Notes under the pieces: generated by a model
What the model was told of the DNA's origin: nothing
Seen by the model: only the letters and a program-made list of their open reading frames with translations
The model's database searches: none
Assembly (NCBI GenBank): GCA_947063855.1
Contig: CAMSTW010000009.1
Coordinates: forward strand, 1 to 64,000
Length of the DNA stretch: 64,000 nucleotides
Direction: 5' to 3'
Source: an uncultured Dorea sp.
GTDB taxonomy: Bacteria; Bacillota; Clostridia; Lachnospirales; Lachnospiraceae
Shown: positions 25,332 through 34,188 of the stretch, piece after piece
Layout of the letters: each line of letters opens with the position of its first letter
Numbering within the stretch: position 1 is the first letter of the stretch
Position numbers and translations under genes: made by a program

Positions 25332-26291
25332 ATGGACAGAGAATTACCTTATTATTCTTATTCGGATTATCTGAAAAGCAAATACGGTGAGAAGGTGTAC
25401 AAGCTTCCGGTCAATCTGCCGGTTGGATGTCCCAACCGGATAACCGGAAGGGGCTGCGTGTTCTGTTCGGAGGCAGGGACCGGATTCGAAGCATTAAGCG
25501 CCCGTGTTCCTGTTTGGGAACAGCTTGCGCGGACCAGGGAGCATATTGAAAAAAGATACCATGCCCATAAGTTTATTGCTTATTTTCAGAATTATACGAA
25601 TACCTTTCTGCCGCCTGACAAGTTCAGGTCTTATATAGATGAAGCGGCAGAGTTTCCGGATCTTGTGGAGATCGCAGTATCGACGCGTCCGGACTGTATT
25701 TCCAGAGAATATCTTGACATACTGAAGGAGGTCCGGGAGAAGAGAGGGCTTCAGATGACGATAGAGCTTGGACTTCAGACCTGCAATTACCGCACGCTTG
25801 AGAGGATGAACCGGGGGCATACGCTGGCGGAATTCATCGACGCGGTTCTTGCGGTACGGGATTACGGGTTCGAGGTGTGTTCCCATGTGATACTGAACCT
25901 CCCGGGAGATGAGCTGTCTGATGTGGTTGAGACGGCGAAGATTCTTTCTTCTCTTAGAGTTCACACGGTAAAGGTACACTCTCTGTATCTTGCGAAGAAC
26001 ACGCCGCTGTGTGAGGACTATGAAGCCGGGAAGCTGTCTCTTTGCTCTAAGGAAGCGTATTTTCAGAGAGCGGCGGTATTTCTGGATTATCTGTACCCCG
26101 GGATTGCCGTTGAGCGGCTTTTCTCCCGTATTCCCAAAGAAGCTTCCGTCTTCTGCAACTGGGGGTGCAGCTGGTGGAAGCTTCTGGACGAACTGGTGGA
26201 TTATATGAAAAAGAACGGAGATTATCAGGGCAAAAAAGCCGGTTATCTGAATGGCGCAGCTCTTAGGAACAGCGGATTTACGGGACGCTGA
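25332..26291 (+). CDS. TIGR01212-family radical SAM protein (YhcC-like)
   Basis: This 319-aa radical SAM enzyme has CPNRITGRGCVFCSEAG, supplying the three Fe-S cysteines in the extended CxnCxxC spacing typical of the TIGR01212/YhcC group. The barrel strands follow with TIELGLQTCNYRTLERMNRGH and CSHVILNLPGD. ATG 25332 is chosen: the 62 residues upstream in the ORF track are the antisense of DUF378 and lack a ribosome binding site. The exact reaction is unknown. Confidence 0.9.
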   Translation: MDRELPYYSYSDYLKSKYGEKVYKLPVNLPVGCPNRITGRGCVFCSEAGTGFEALSARVPVWEQLARTREHIEKRYHAHKFIAYFQNYTNTFLPPDKFRSYIDEAAEFPDLVEIAVSTRPDCISREYLDILKEVREKRGLQMTIELGLQTCNYRTLERMNRGHTLAEFIDAVLAVRDYGFEVCSHVILNLPGDELSDVVETAKILSSLRVHTVKVHSLYLAKNTPLCEDYEAGKLSLCSKEAYFQRAAVFLDYLYPGIAVERLFSRIPKEASVFCNWGCSWWKLLDELVDYMKKNGDYQGKKAGYLNGAALRNSGFTGR

Positions 26292-26320
26292 GTCCGTTTC
26301 CGGATTACAGGAGGCTTTAT

Positions 26321-27694
26321 TTGGCTGGGAATAATTTGATGACCATACAGGTTTATCGTAAGAAATGGCATATGAATATCGGAGTCGTGATCTTTGGGAT
26401 TATATTTCTCTATCTGGTGGTTACGGTCCTGCTCTATCTGACTGAGAACCGCGTATCGGCTTATGAAGTGCGGGAAGGCTCTATTCTAAGGGATAATGCA
26501 TATACGGGCCTGATTCTGAGGAATGAAGTCGTGGTACAGGCAGATGCGGACGGATATGTGAATTATTTCGTGCCGGAGAGCAGTAAGGTTGGCGTAAAGT
26601 CAAAGGTCTATACGCTGTCAGACCAGGAACTGGATCTTTCAGATACAGGGGATGAGGAGCGCAGACTGTCATCTGAAGAGCAGAGCGCCGTGTTGATGCG
26701 GATACAGTCCTTTAGCGAAAGCTTTTGCAAGGAGCAGTTTGGCGATGTCTATGATCTGAAGGATAATGTATCGGCGGTGCTTGAAAGCCAGTCAAGCCAG
26801 AACCGGCAGGCCAGGCTTGAGGCCATGACAGGGCAGGAGGGCGGCGGGGTCCGGGTGTTTCCGGCTGTCTCGGACGGAATCATCATCTATTCTACCGACG
26901 GATATGAAGCTGTCACGGCTGACCAGGTCACAGAGGATATGCTGGCAAAGAATGGTTACGAGCAGAAGAGTATTAAGAATAATACGAAGATCAAAGCCGG
27001 CAGTCCGGTATATAAGCTGATCAGAGATGATAACTGGTCTGTTGTGATTGCCCTTAAGAAGGAGACGGCCGATGAACTGCGGGAGATGGACCGGATCCGG
27101 GTGCGTCTCACCAAGAACCAGGAGATCGTTACCGCAGGTTTCTCCATACGTGATACGAATGACGCCTGTCTGGGGATTCTCACATTTGGCGGTTCCATGA
27201 TCCATTACGCGAAAGACCGTTTTCTGGAGCTTGAACTGATCCTTGAGGATGAATCGGGACTTAAGATTCCCAAGTCCGCCGTTGTGGACAAGAAGTTCTA
27301 TATGATATCAGAGAATTATATCACGCAGGGGGGCAACAGTAAGGAAGACGGCGTGCTGGTTCAGAAGGAGAGCGGCAAGCCTGAGTTTCAGAGTGTGGAT
27401 ATCTATGACCGGGATGAGGATTCCGGCATGGTCTATCTGAATACGGACGCCTTCGATGAGGATACCGTCCTCATCCGGCCGGATTCATCCGACACCTGTA
27501 TTCTGAACAAGACCAGCAGCAGGAAGGGCGTATACAATATCAACAAAGGCTACGCCGTATTCAAGCAGGTGAACATCCTGTGTGAGAGTGACGAGTATTA
27601 TATTGTTGAATCGGGAAGCGTATATGGCCTGTCCACTTACGACCATATTGCTCTGGACGGCAGTGTGATCAAAGAAAATGATGTGGTATTCTAG
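26321..27694 (+). CDS. HlyD-like membrane-anchored protein
   Basis: This 457-aa protein has one N-terminal transmembrane segment (IGVVIFGIIFLYLVVTVLLYLTE). A periplasmic-adaptor-like part follows, with a lipoyl-type half (GLILRNEVVVQADADGYVNYFVPESSKVGVKSKVYTLSD) and a second half near residues 220-240 (IKNNTKIKAGSPVYKLI). It uses a TTG start with AGGAGG 7 nt away. No ABC transporter gene is adjacent. In related genomes this type precedes yggS-sepF, suggesting a link to division or envelope assembly, but its function is not known to me. Confidence 0.7.
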   Translation: MAGNNLMTIQVYRKKWHMNIGVVIFGIIFLYLVVTVLLYLTENRVSAYEVREGSILRDNAYTGLILRNEVVVQADADGYVNYFVPESSKVGVKSKVYTLSDQELDLSDTGDEERRLSSEEQSAVLMRIQSFSESFCKEQFGDVYDLKDNVSAVLESQSSQNRQARLEAMTGQEGGGVRVFPAVSDGIIIYSTDGYEAVTADQVTEDMLAKNGYEQKSIKNNTKIKAGSPVYKLIRDDNWSVVIALKKETADELREMDRIRVRLTKNQEIVTAGFSIRDTNDACLGILTFGGSMIHYAKDRFLELELILEDESGLKIPKSAVVDKKFYMISENYITQGGNSKEDGVLVQKESGKPEFQSVDIYDRDEDSGMVYLNTDAFDEDTVLIRPDSSDTCILNKTSSRKGVYNINKGYAVFKQVNILCESDEYYIVESGSVYGLSTYDHIALDGSVIKENDVVF

Positions 27695-27705
27695 GAGTGA
27701 GGAAG

Positions 27706-28413
27706 ATGATTAAGGAAAATCTTGCATATGTAGAAAATGAGATTCAGGAAGCCTGCAGACGTGCGGGACGTGCCAGGGAAGAGGTGACGCTGATCGCAGT
27801 CAGTAAGACGAAACCGGTCAGTGATCTGAAAGAGGCCTATGATCTTGGTATCCGTGTATTTGGAGAGAACAAGGTGCAGGAGCTGGTGGACAAGTACGAG
27901 GTTCTGCCTAAGGATATCCGGTGGCATATGATTGGCCACCTGCAGAGGAACAAGGTGAAATATATCATTGATAAGGTCGATCTGATCCATTCTGTCGATT
28001 CTGTCAGACTTGCCGAAACGATCGAGAAAGAGGCTGCCAAGCATGAGATTGTTGTAAATATCCTGATTGAAGTGAACGTGGCGAGAGAAGAGAGTAAGTT
28101 TGGATTGATGCCGGAGGATCTGGATGACTTTATCCGTCAGACGGCCGGATTTACCCATATCCGGATAAAGGGCCTTATGACAATTGCTCCTTTTGTTGAA
28201 AATGCTGAAGAAAACCGCCCAATTTTTGAACGCTTGCGCAAATTATCTGTTGACATGAGAGGGGAAAACGTTGATAATAATACTGTATGTATTTTATCTA
28301 TGGGTATGACAAATGACTACTGCGTTGCGATAGAAGAGGGTGCGACGATGATACGGGTCGGGACAGGAATATTTGGTGCACGAGACTATAGCCTGCCGGG
28401 CGAAGTACGTTAG
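27706..28413 (+). CDS. YggS/PLPBP-family pyridoxal-phosphate homeostasis protein
   Basis: This 235-aa single-domain PLP-barrel protein has the PLP lysine in VTLIAVSKTKP near residue 35, then FGENKVQELVDKYE, WHMIGHLQRNKVKYI and the phosphate-binding C-terminal block SMGMTNDYCVAIEEGATMIRVGTGIFG. It has no known catalytic activity and balances PLP and amino acid pools. AGGAGTGAGGAAG favours ATG 27706 over GTG 27697. It precedes sepF and ylmH, the classic Firmicute division cluster. Confidence 0.93.
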   Translation: MIKENLAYVENEIQEACRRAGRAREEVTLIAVSKTKPVSDLKEAYDLGIRVFGENKVQELVDKYEVLPKDIRWHMIGHLQRNKVKYIIDKVDLIHSVDSVRLAETIEKEAAKHEIVVNILIEVNVAREESKFGLMPEDLDDFIRQTAGFTHIRIKGLMTIAPFVENAEENRPIFERLRKLSVDMRGENVDNNTVCILSMGMTNDYCVAIEEGATMIRVGTGIFGARDYSLPGEVR

Positions 28414-28438
28414 GACGTAAGATAGGAGTATTATTAAT

Positions 28439-28999
28439 ATGGGTGTATTGGACAGGATTTTAGATATTATGAGACTGAGCGATGATGATGAATATGAAGA
28501 TGATGATTTCTTCGAAGAAGATTATGAAGACGACTACGAAGAGAAGCCCAGGAAGGGATTGTTCCGCAGCAAGAAGCGCAGCGATCCTTATGAGGATGAG
28601 GACGATTATGACGATGATTATGAGCTTCCGGCACGGTCCAGATCTTCGCATTCGGGCAATAATAAGGTTACTCCCATGCGTCAGCCGGCCAGACGGAATA
28701 ACAACGTCAGCATGGAGGTCTGTGTAATCAAGCCGAATTCTGTTGAAGACGCACGGGAGATTACAGAGACTCTGTTAAGCGGGCGTACGGTTATCCTGAA
28801 TCTGGAAGGGATCGATCTTGAGGTTGCACAGCGGATCATAGACTTTACCTCCGGAGCGACCTATGCGATCAGCGGAAATCTGCAGAAGATATCCAACTAT
28901 ATTTTCCTGGTCACGCCTACGAATGTAGATATCTCCGGGGATCTGCAGGATCTTCTGAACACTTCGTTTGACGCGTCTTCGATGAGGTCAAGGTTCTAG
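28439..28999 (+). CDS. sepF: Cell division protein SepF
   Basis: The N-terminal membrane-binding helix (MGVLDRILDIMRLS) is followed by a strongly acidic linker of about 60 residues (DDDEYEDDDFFEEDYEDDY) and the globular SepF domain (SMEVCVIKPNSVEDAREITETLLSGRTVILNLEGIDLEVAQRIIDFTSGATYAISGNLQKISNYIFLVTP). SepF tethers FtsZ to the membrane and acts as a partner or alternative to FtsA. The TAG stop lies inside the CTAG end of the palindromic element at 28996-29044. Confidence 0.95.
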   Translation: MGVLDRILDIMRLSDDDEYEDDDFFEEDYEDDYEEKPRKGLFRSKKRSDPYEDEDDYDDDYELPARSRSSHSGNNKVTPMRQPARRNNNVSMEVCVIKPNSVEDAREITETLLSGRTVILNLEGIDLEVAQRIIDFTSGATYAISGNLQKISNYIFLVTPTNVDISGDLQDLLNTSFDASSMRSRF

Positions 29000-29044
29000 T
29001 ACAGCATTGCATAATTAACAGTGAATAATGCAACGCTGTACTAG
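28996..29044. repeat. 49-bp CTAG-ended palindromic element, copy 2
   Basis: It has the same terminal inverted repeats as copy 1 (CTAGTACAGC ... GCTGTACTAG) with interior ATTGCATAATTAACAGTG and AATAATGCAAC, in the opposite orientation to copy 1. The sepF stop codon is formed by its first four bases. As RNA it would make a hairpin just after sepF and may act as a terminator or an RNA stabiliser. Confidence 0.75.
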
Positions 29045-29085
29045 TGTTCCATCCGGTCAGAAAGATCAACATATAAAGAGGAATT

Positions 29086-29877
29086 ATGGATAAGGAAGAG
29101 ACATTACTGCAAAAAAGACTGATAGAATTGTCGCGGATCGCTTACACGAGAGGGATTGTTACGTTTAGTGATCTGCTTAATCTGAATGAATTGAATATTT
29201 TACATACCACCCCAAAGAATCTGTTCTATTCCAGATATGAGACCTTTGGCGGGTATGATCTAGCGGAGCGTCAGATGGTTGCTTTTCTACCTGATGCTCT
29301 TTATTATAATGGGACGGGCAATCTGGCGGATTCGGATGAGTCCGGCTTAGGGTATCCCCTGGAGGTTCTGAAGATCCGTCCGTTAAACCAGCGGTTTTCC
29401 GAAGAACTGGGGCATCGGGATTATCTGGGCGCGGTTATGAACCTTGGGATCGAACGGTGCAAGCTGGGAGATATTATGATTGACGGGACGGACGCCTTTC
29501 TGTTCGTCCGTAAGGAGATGGCGGAATATATCAGGGAGAATCTCACACGTATCAGACATACGTCGGTTCAGGCAGAGACTGCCCTTGATTTCCCTGTTTC
29601 CTATGAACCAAAGTATGAGGAAGTTCGGGGGACAGTTGCTTCTGTCAGGCTGGATACGGTGCTGGCGCTTGTATATCCGCTGTCCCGCAGCAAGATTACA
29701 GCTTATATTGAAGGCGCCCGTGTGTTTGTGAACGGGAAGCTGATTACCAGCAACGGATACCGTCTGAAGGAGAGGGATATCATATCTGTCCGCAAGATGG
29801 GAAGGATTGTCTATGACGGCGTCCTGTCAGAGACGAAGAAGGGCCGGTATATGGTTCAGGTGCGGAAGTATCTCTGA
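29086..29877 (+). CDS. ylmH: YlmH-family S4-domain RNA-binding protein
   Basis: This 263-aa protein has the YlmH layout: a mixed alpha/beta N-terminal two thirds (FSDLLNLNELNIL...FGGYDLAERQMVAFLPD) and a C-terminal S4 domain from about residue 180 (RLDTVLALVYPLSRSKITAYIEGARVFVNGKLI). S4 domains bind structured RNA; the protein is implicated in ribosome rescue in Firmicutes. It follows sepF as usual, here separated by the palindromic element. Confidence 0.9.
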   Translation: MDKEETLLQKRLIELSRIAYTRGIVTFSDLLNLNELNILHTTPKNLFYSRYETFGGYDLAERQMVAFLPDALYYNGTGNLADSDESGLGYPLEVLKIRPLNQRFSEELGHRDYLGAVMNLGIERCKLGDIMIDGTDAFLFVRKEMAEYIRENLTRIRHTSVQAETALDFPVSYEPKYEEVRGTVASVRLDTVLALVYPLSRSKITAYIEGARVFVNGKLITSNGYRLKERDIISVRKMGRIVYDGVLSETKKGRYMVQVRKYL

Positions 29878-29991
29878 TTTTCGGCAGAGATCCGGCGCTT
29901 CTATCCGGATCTTGCGGCTGAAGTTCGGTCAGGTTTTCATATAAAGTGATAATACTCAGATTCATCAACAGGAAAGTAAGGAAAATAGAAC

Positions 29992-30501
29992 ATGGAGAAA
30001 TCATATTCACGTATCAGCCGCTGTCTGGCGGCTGTACTGGGAAGTGCGGTGCTTGTGGCTCTGGATCAGCTTACGAAGCATCTTGTGCTGGAGAACCTGA
30101 AGGGGAATCCGCCGGTTGTCATTATAAAAGATATCTTTCAATTGGAATACCTGGAGAATCGCGGGGCGGCCTTTGGCCTCTTTCAGAATCAGCGGTTTTT
30201 CTTTTTCGTAAGTGTATTTATAATCAGCGTTATTGCGGTCTTATTCTATCTTCGAGTACCTATGACACGCCGGTTCCTTCCGCTTCGTCTGTGTGCCGTA
30301 TTTATCATGGCCGGGGCATGGGGGAATTGTCTGGACCGTATCATGCTGAATTATGTGGTAGATTTTCTGTATTTTAAACTGATTGATTTCCCGATCTTTA
30401 ATGTAGCAGATATCTATGTGACGGTGTCTACATTTACACTGGCAATATTGATTTGTTTCTATTATAAGGAGGAAGAATTTGAAGGAATGTTTCGTCGTTG
30501 A
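29992..30501 (+). CDS. lspA: Lipoprotein signal peptidase
   Basis: This 169-aa integral membrane aspartic protease has four helices. The catalytic aspartates lie in GNCLDRI and FNVADIYV, with the substrate-channel block LENRGAAFGLFQ. It cleaves the signal before the lipid-modified Cys of lipoproteins such as the carboxypeptidase at 23967. It uses the ATG at 29992, the start closest to the membrane segment. It overlaps rluD by 23 bp. Confidence 0.95.
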   Translation: MEKSYSRISRCLAAVLGSAVLVALDQLTKHLVLENLKGNPPVVIIKDIFQLEYLENRGAAFGLFQNQRFFFFVSVFIISVIAVLFYLRVPMTRRFLPLRLCAVFIMAGAWGNCLDRIMLNYVVDFLYFKLIDFPIFNVADIYVTVSTFTLAILICFYYKEEEFEGMFRR

Positions 30502-31396
30502 GAACCAGGAGGGGGAGCGGATTGACCGCTATCTCTCGGATGTTTTGGAGGACAGATCAAGATCCTATATCCAGAAGCTGATAAAAGACCATCTTGTTAT
30601 CGTGAACCAGAAGCCTGTAAAAGCCAGTTACAGGCTTTTGTCAGGCGATCAGGTAGAGATGACTCTCCCGGAGATCAAAGAGCCCGATATCCTGCCTGAA
30701 AACATCCCGCTTGATATCCTTTACGAGGATGCAGATGTGATCATCGTCAACAAGCCCAAGCAGATGGTTGTCCATCCGTCTTTTGGGCATTACAGCGGGA
30801 CGCTGGTGAATGCGCTGATGTACCATTGCGGTCAGAGTTTATCCGGAATCAACGGGATGATGCGCCCTGGTATCGTCCATCGTATCGATATGGATACGAC
30901 AGGATCGCTGGTGGTATGCAAGAATGATCTGGCACATCAGAGTCTGGCAGCGCAGTTGAAGAAGCATACGATCCGGCGTGTCTATGTGGCGATTGTCCAT
31001 GGAGATGTAAAGGAGGACGACGGTACTGTGGATATTCCGATCGGAAGGCATCCTGTTGAGCGTAAGAAGATGAGTACCCATACCAGAAATGGAAAGAGGG
31101 CGGTTACGCACTACAAGGTTCTGGAGCGTTTTGGAGGATATACGTATATCCAGTGTATACTGGAGACAGGGCGCACGCACCAGATCCGCGTTCATATGTC
31201 AGAAATCGGGCATCCGCTTCTGGGCGATGAGGTCTATGGCCCCCGCAAGTGTCCGTTTCCAAAGCTTCAGGGACAGACGCTCCATGCGAAGACGCTTGGT
31301 TTCGTACATCCGGGAACCGGAGAGTATCTGGAAGTGGAAGCGCCTCTGCCGGATTACTTCCGGGAATTATTGGAACGACTTGTACAGATAAAGTGA
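30479..31396 (+). CDS. rluD: RluD-type 23S rRNA pseudouridine synthase
   Basis: An S4 domain at residues 10-65 (ERIDRYLSDVLEDRSRSYIQKLIKDHLVIVNQKPV) is followed by the RluA/RluD catalytic fold. Its signature MRPGIVHRIDMDTTGSLVVCKND contains the essential Asp of HRIDMDT. GRTHQIRVHMSEIGHPLLGDEVYG closes the active site. The start is a TTG with AAGGAGG 7 nt before; there is no better ATG. It acts with lspA in one transcript. Confidence 0.93.
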   Translation: MKECFVVENQEGERIDRYLSDVLEDRSRSYIQKLIKDHLVIVNQKPVKASYRLLSGDQVEMTLPEIKEPDILPENIPLDILYEDADVIIVNKPKQMVVHPSFGHYSGTLVNALMYHCGQSLSGINGMMRPGIVHRIDMDTTGSLVVCKNDLAHQSLAAQLKKHTIRRVYVAIVHGDVKEDDGTVDIPIGRHPVERKKMSTHTRNGKRAVTHYKVLERFGGYTYIQCILETGRTHQIRVHMSEIGHPLLGDEVYGPRKCPFPKLQGQTLHAKTLGFVHPGTGEYLEVEAPLPDYFRELLERLVQIK

Positions 31397-31495
31397 ATAA
31401 AAATATAGAAAAGTAAAATATTGTGAAAATTATATACAATTATGTTAAATTGTTATATAATAGATATATAATCAATTTAGAGGAGTGTGATTTGC

Positions 31496-32140
31496 ATGGC
31501 AAAGACGAATACGATTATTACGATAGGCAGGCAGTATGGAAGCGCCGGCAGGGAGATTGGCTATAAGGTAGCGGAAGCTCTGGACATCAAGCTGTACGAC
31601 AAAGAGATGCTTGACCGTGCGGCGAAAGAGAGCGGGATCTGCCAGGAGTTGTTCGAGACACATGATGAGAAGCCAACGAACAGTTTCTTATATTCGCTTG
31701 TAATGGATACTTATTCACTGGGGTATACGTCCGGGAGCTATACGGACATGCCGATTAATCACAAGGTATTTCTGGCTCAGTTTGACGCCATCAAGAAGAT
31801 TGCAGACGAAGGTCCCTGTATTCTGGTGGGACGCTGTGCCGACTACGCGCTGGAAGAATATGATAATATGATCAGCCTGTTCATCCATGCAGATCTGGAT
31901 GTCCGTATCAGGCGTATCGCCCGTATCTATGATCTCTCAGACGCGAAGGCCAAGGATCTTATCGTTAAGACCGATAAGAAGCGCGCCAGCTGTTATAATT
32001 ATTACAGCAATAAGAAATGGGGCGCCTCGGACAGCTATGATTTCAGCCTGAACAGCGGCAAGCTTGGAATCGAAGGAACGGCAGAGGCAATTCGGCGTCT
32101 GGTTGAATTAAAAGAACGTGAAGGCGATAAGAGACTGTAG
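31496..32140 (+). CDS. Cytidylate-kinase-like P-loop protein
   Basis: This 214-aa protein of the Cytidylate_kin_2 (AAK_33-like) group has a P-loop variant GRQYGSAGREIGYKVAEAL at residues 9-27, a VGRCADYAL block, and an Arg-rich lid, RIRRIARIY. It lacks the full cmk length and motifs, so it is not the canonical cytidylate kinase. GAGGAG precedes ATG 31496, and the ORF-track start 31487 overlaps that site. The upstream 90 bp is very AT-rich, with TATACA-17-TATAAT as a candidate promoter. Confidence 0.8.
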   Translation: MAKTNTIITIGRQYGSAGREIGYKVAEALDIKLYDKEMLDRAAKESGICQELFETHDEKPTNSFLYSLVMDTYSLGYTSGSYTDMPINHKVFLAQFDAIKKIADEGPCILVGRCADYALEEYDNMISLFIHADLDVRIRRIARIYDLSDAKAKDLIVKTDKKRASCYNYYSNKKWGASDSYDFSLNSGKLGIEGTAEAIRRLVELKEREGDKRL

Positions 32141-32146
32141 AGATGT

Positions 32147-32208
32147 TTGGGCTTTCACTTTCGCTAAAGGCAGTCTGCAGCTGTCCCTTAGAGAAGGTGA
32201 AAGCCCAA
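32147..32208. terminator. 62-bp inverted repeat between convergent genes, candidate bidirectional terminator
   Basis: TTGGGCTTTCAC at 32147-32158 and GTGAAAGCCCAA at 32197-32208 are perfect 12-bp inverted repeats. The interior continues with partly paired CTAAAGGCAG and CTGTCCCTTAG, so the stem is about 25 bp long. It lies exactly between the + strand kinase-like gene and the minus-strand TtcA-like gene, with short T or A runs at both outer ends. Confidence 0.6.
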
Positions 32209-32213
32209 AACCA

Positions 32214-32948
32214 TTAGAGCTGACGAAAGATGCGGTCCGGCCATCCCTTGATATTGCCGTTCAGTATGGCTGTAAACATCCGCTGCCTGGCTCCGGGATG
32301 CTCCCGGTTCAATTGCTTTACAAGCTCCTTGGCATACTGTCTCTTCGTGTATCCGTCAATCGGGCAGCGGCTTGTGACAACCGGAAGATCGTACTTGTTG
32401 CGAAAGCCGTTCACATCAGCCTCATCCACAAACATCATGGGACGTATCACGGTCAGCTCCATACGGTCCAGATAACTGCGCGGAGAAAAGGAATAGAAGC
32501 GGCCCTCGAACAGCAGAGAGAGCAGCATGGTCTCAATAATATCATCCTTATGGTGTGCGTATGCGACCTTGTTACACCCCATGCCTTTGACAGCCTGGTT
32601 CAGCGCGCCCTTACGCATCTTGGCACACAGAGAGCAGGGATTGCTCTCCTTACGTTCTTCAAACAGGATATGCGCAATATCCGTCTTTACAATCTGATAA
32701 GGAACCTCAAGCCTTTGGCACAGTTCTTTCACCTGTGAGAAATCACATCCGGAATATCCCAGATCAACCGTAACGGCAGATAATTCAAACTGCTTCGGAT
32801 AGAATCTCTTAAGTCCGTGCATTGCGTACAGCAGAGTCAGACTGTCCTTCCCGCCGGAGATGCCTACCGCGATATGGTCGCCGTCCTCAATCATGGCATA
32901 CTCATCGACGGCCTTTCTTGTATAGCTTAGAAGCTGTTGTAATCTCAT
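32214..32948 (-). CDS. TtcA-like tRNA 2-thiocytidine synthase family protein
   Basis: This 244-aa PP-loop ATPase has the pyrophosphatase motif GISGGKDSLTLLYAM near residues 29-43. Two cysteines follow in NPCSLCAKMRKGALN, as in TtcA proteins that bind an Fe-S cluster to transfer sulfur to cytidine 32 of tRNA. The DDIIET motif in AYAHHKDDIIETMLLSLLF is also typical. It is complete. GAGAGGAATATTAC precedes the ATG. The window has no dedicated sulfur-donor gene. Confidence 0.9.
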   Translation of the reverse strand: MRLQQLLSYTRKAVDEYAMIEDGDHIAVGISGGKDSLTLLYAMHGLKRFYPKQFELSAVTVDLGYSGCDFSQVKELCQRLEVPYQIVKTDIAHILFEERKESNPCSLCAKMRKGALNQAVKGMGCNKVAYAHHKDDIIETMLLSLLFEGRFYSFSPRSYLDRMELTVIRPMMFVDEADVNGFRNKYDLPVVTSRCPIDGYTKRQYAKELVKQLNREHPGARQRMFTAILNGNIKGWPDRIFRQL

Positions 32949-32967
32949 GTAATATTCCTCTCTGTAA

Positions 32968-34026
32968 TCATGATTCCCGAAGCTTTACGGCAGAAGCCGC
33001 CTTCCTTCGGCGGTCCTCGTCAATCGCGGCGTAATGCTTCTTCGTGGTATTCACGTCCTTATGTCCCAGAACATCCGCTACAAGGTAGATATCTCCCGTC
33101 TCTTTATATAAGGAAGTACCGTAGGTGCTTCGAAGCTTATGAGGCGTTATCTTCTTGTTCGGCGTTACCTGGCGGGCATACTTCTTCACCATATTCTCTA
33201 CGGCCTGCACGCCCATACGGCGTCTCTGGGTTGATAAGAACAAAGCGTTCTCATGGCCGGGGAGGGGAGAAGTGTTCTTACGGATGCCTTCTACATAACC
33301 GGCAAGTGCGCCGGCAACCTCATCACCGAAATAAACTACCATCTGATTGCCTCCCTTGCGGGTCACCGTGATTCCATTATTCTTAAAATCCACATCATTA
33401 AGATCTAATCCCACGCACTCCGAGACACGAATCCCCGTACCCAGCAACAGTGTCAGGATTGCCAGATCCCGTTCTTTGGTCTTATTATAATAGGTAAGGG
33501 ATTGTCCGGATAACTGGCTGCCGCAATTCTCTACAAAATCAAGAAGTAATGCAACTTCATCCGTATCAAGCCTGATGATCGCCTTGTCATGAAGCTTGGG
33601 CATATCCACCAGTAAGGTAGGATTCTTGACGATAATCTGATGCTTATAGTAGTAATTATAGAAACTGCGAAGCGCCGACATCTTTCTGGCCAGTCCCTTT
33701 TCGCTGTTGGTGATCAATTCATCGTCCCGCTCATAGACCTTGAGATATTCCATATATTCCTCAATATCCACAGGCTCAAGCCGCTCAAGATCCTCAACTC
33801 TGAACTGCTCGATCGAATAGTTCTTATATACAGGGTTGTTCTCCATCAGGAAATGGAAAAAGATGCGTATGTCATATGCATAATTGATCCTTGTCCTGGC
33901 CGAGGACTTCGGTTCGATCGCCCGGAAATAATCCTTTGCGAATGGAGGTAAGGTCTTAAGTACCTCCCTAAGACGCATCGTCTGGTCAATGCGTGTCTGC
34001 TCATGATAGGTTCTTGCCTCGCTCAT
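32968..34026 (-). CDS. Tyrosine recombinase, XerS/XerC-like
   Basis: This 352-aa phage-integrase-family recombinase has an N-terminal SAM-like DNA-binding domain and a C-terminal catalytic domain. The catalytic Arg is in GTGIRVSE, Lys in RKGGN, the HxxR box in HKLRSTYG, the second His in LGHKDVNTT and the nucleophile Tyr in KKHYAAID. The stretch NKTKERDLAILTLLLGTGIRVSECVGLDL closely resembles streptococcal XerS, so it may be the chromosome-dimer resolvase. AATAAGGAGG precedes the ATG. No phage genes flank it. Confidence 0.85.
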   Translation of the reverse strand: MSEARTYHEQTRIDQTMRLREVLKTLPPFAKDYFRAIEPKSSARTRINYAYDIRIFFHFLMENNPVYKNYSIEQFRVEDLERLEPVDIEEYMEYLKVYERDDELITNSEKGLARKMSALRSFYNYYYKHQIIVKNPTLLVDMPKLHDKAIIRLDTDEVALLLDFVENCGSQLSGQSLTYYNKTKERDLAILTLLLGTGIRVSECVGLDLNDVDFKNNGITVTRKGGNQMVVYFGDEVAGALAGYVEGIRKNTSPLPGHENALFLSTQRRRMGVQAVENMVKKYARQVTPNKKITPHKLRSTYGTSLYKETGDIYLVADVLGHKDVNTTKKHYAAIDEDRRRKAASAVKLRES

Positions 34027-34081
34027 GGTAATGAAAACCTCCTTATTGACTGATAAGGTCCTTTGATATAATATCTATGTA

Positions 34082-34110
34082 AGTATACCATACAGGGAGG
34101 ATTTTGTCTA
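34082..34110 (-). promoter_or_regulatory. Promoter of the XerS-like gene
   Basis: Read on the minus strand, TAGACA and TATACT are separated by 17 bp, with transcription starting near 34075 and a leader of about 50 nt. Inverted AAGTATAC/GTATACTT pieces at 34081 and 34158 lie around it and may be recognition sites of a regulator or recombinase. Confidence 0.55.
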
Positions 34111-34188
34111 TATCTTTTGGAAAAATCAGTATTTGTCGTATAGATTGATATCTGTCTGTATACTTCTATTTTAGATGTCAAAGAGCCA

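Noticed and set aside
32118-32738. 206-aa + strand ORF
   Set aside because: It covers the terminator-like repeat and the antisense of the TtcA-like gene.
32968-34026. Prophage or integrative element integrase
   Set aside because: No phage or conjugation genes flank it, and the sequence is closest to the chromosomal XerS type.
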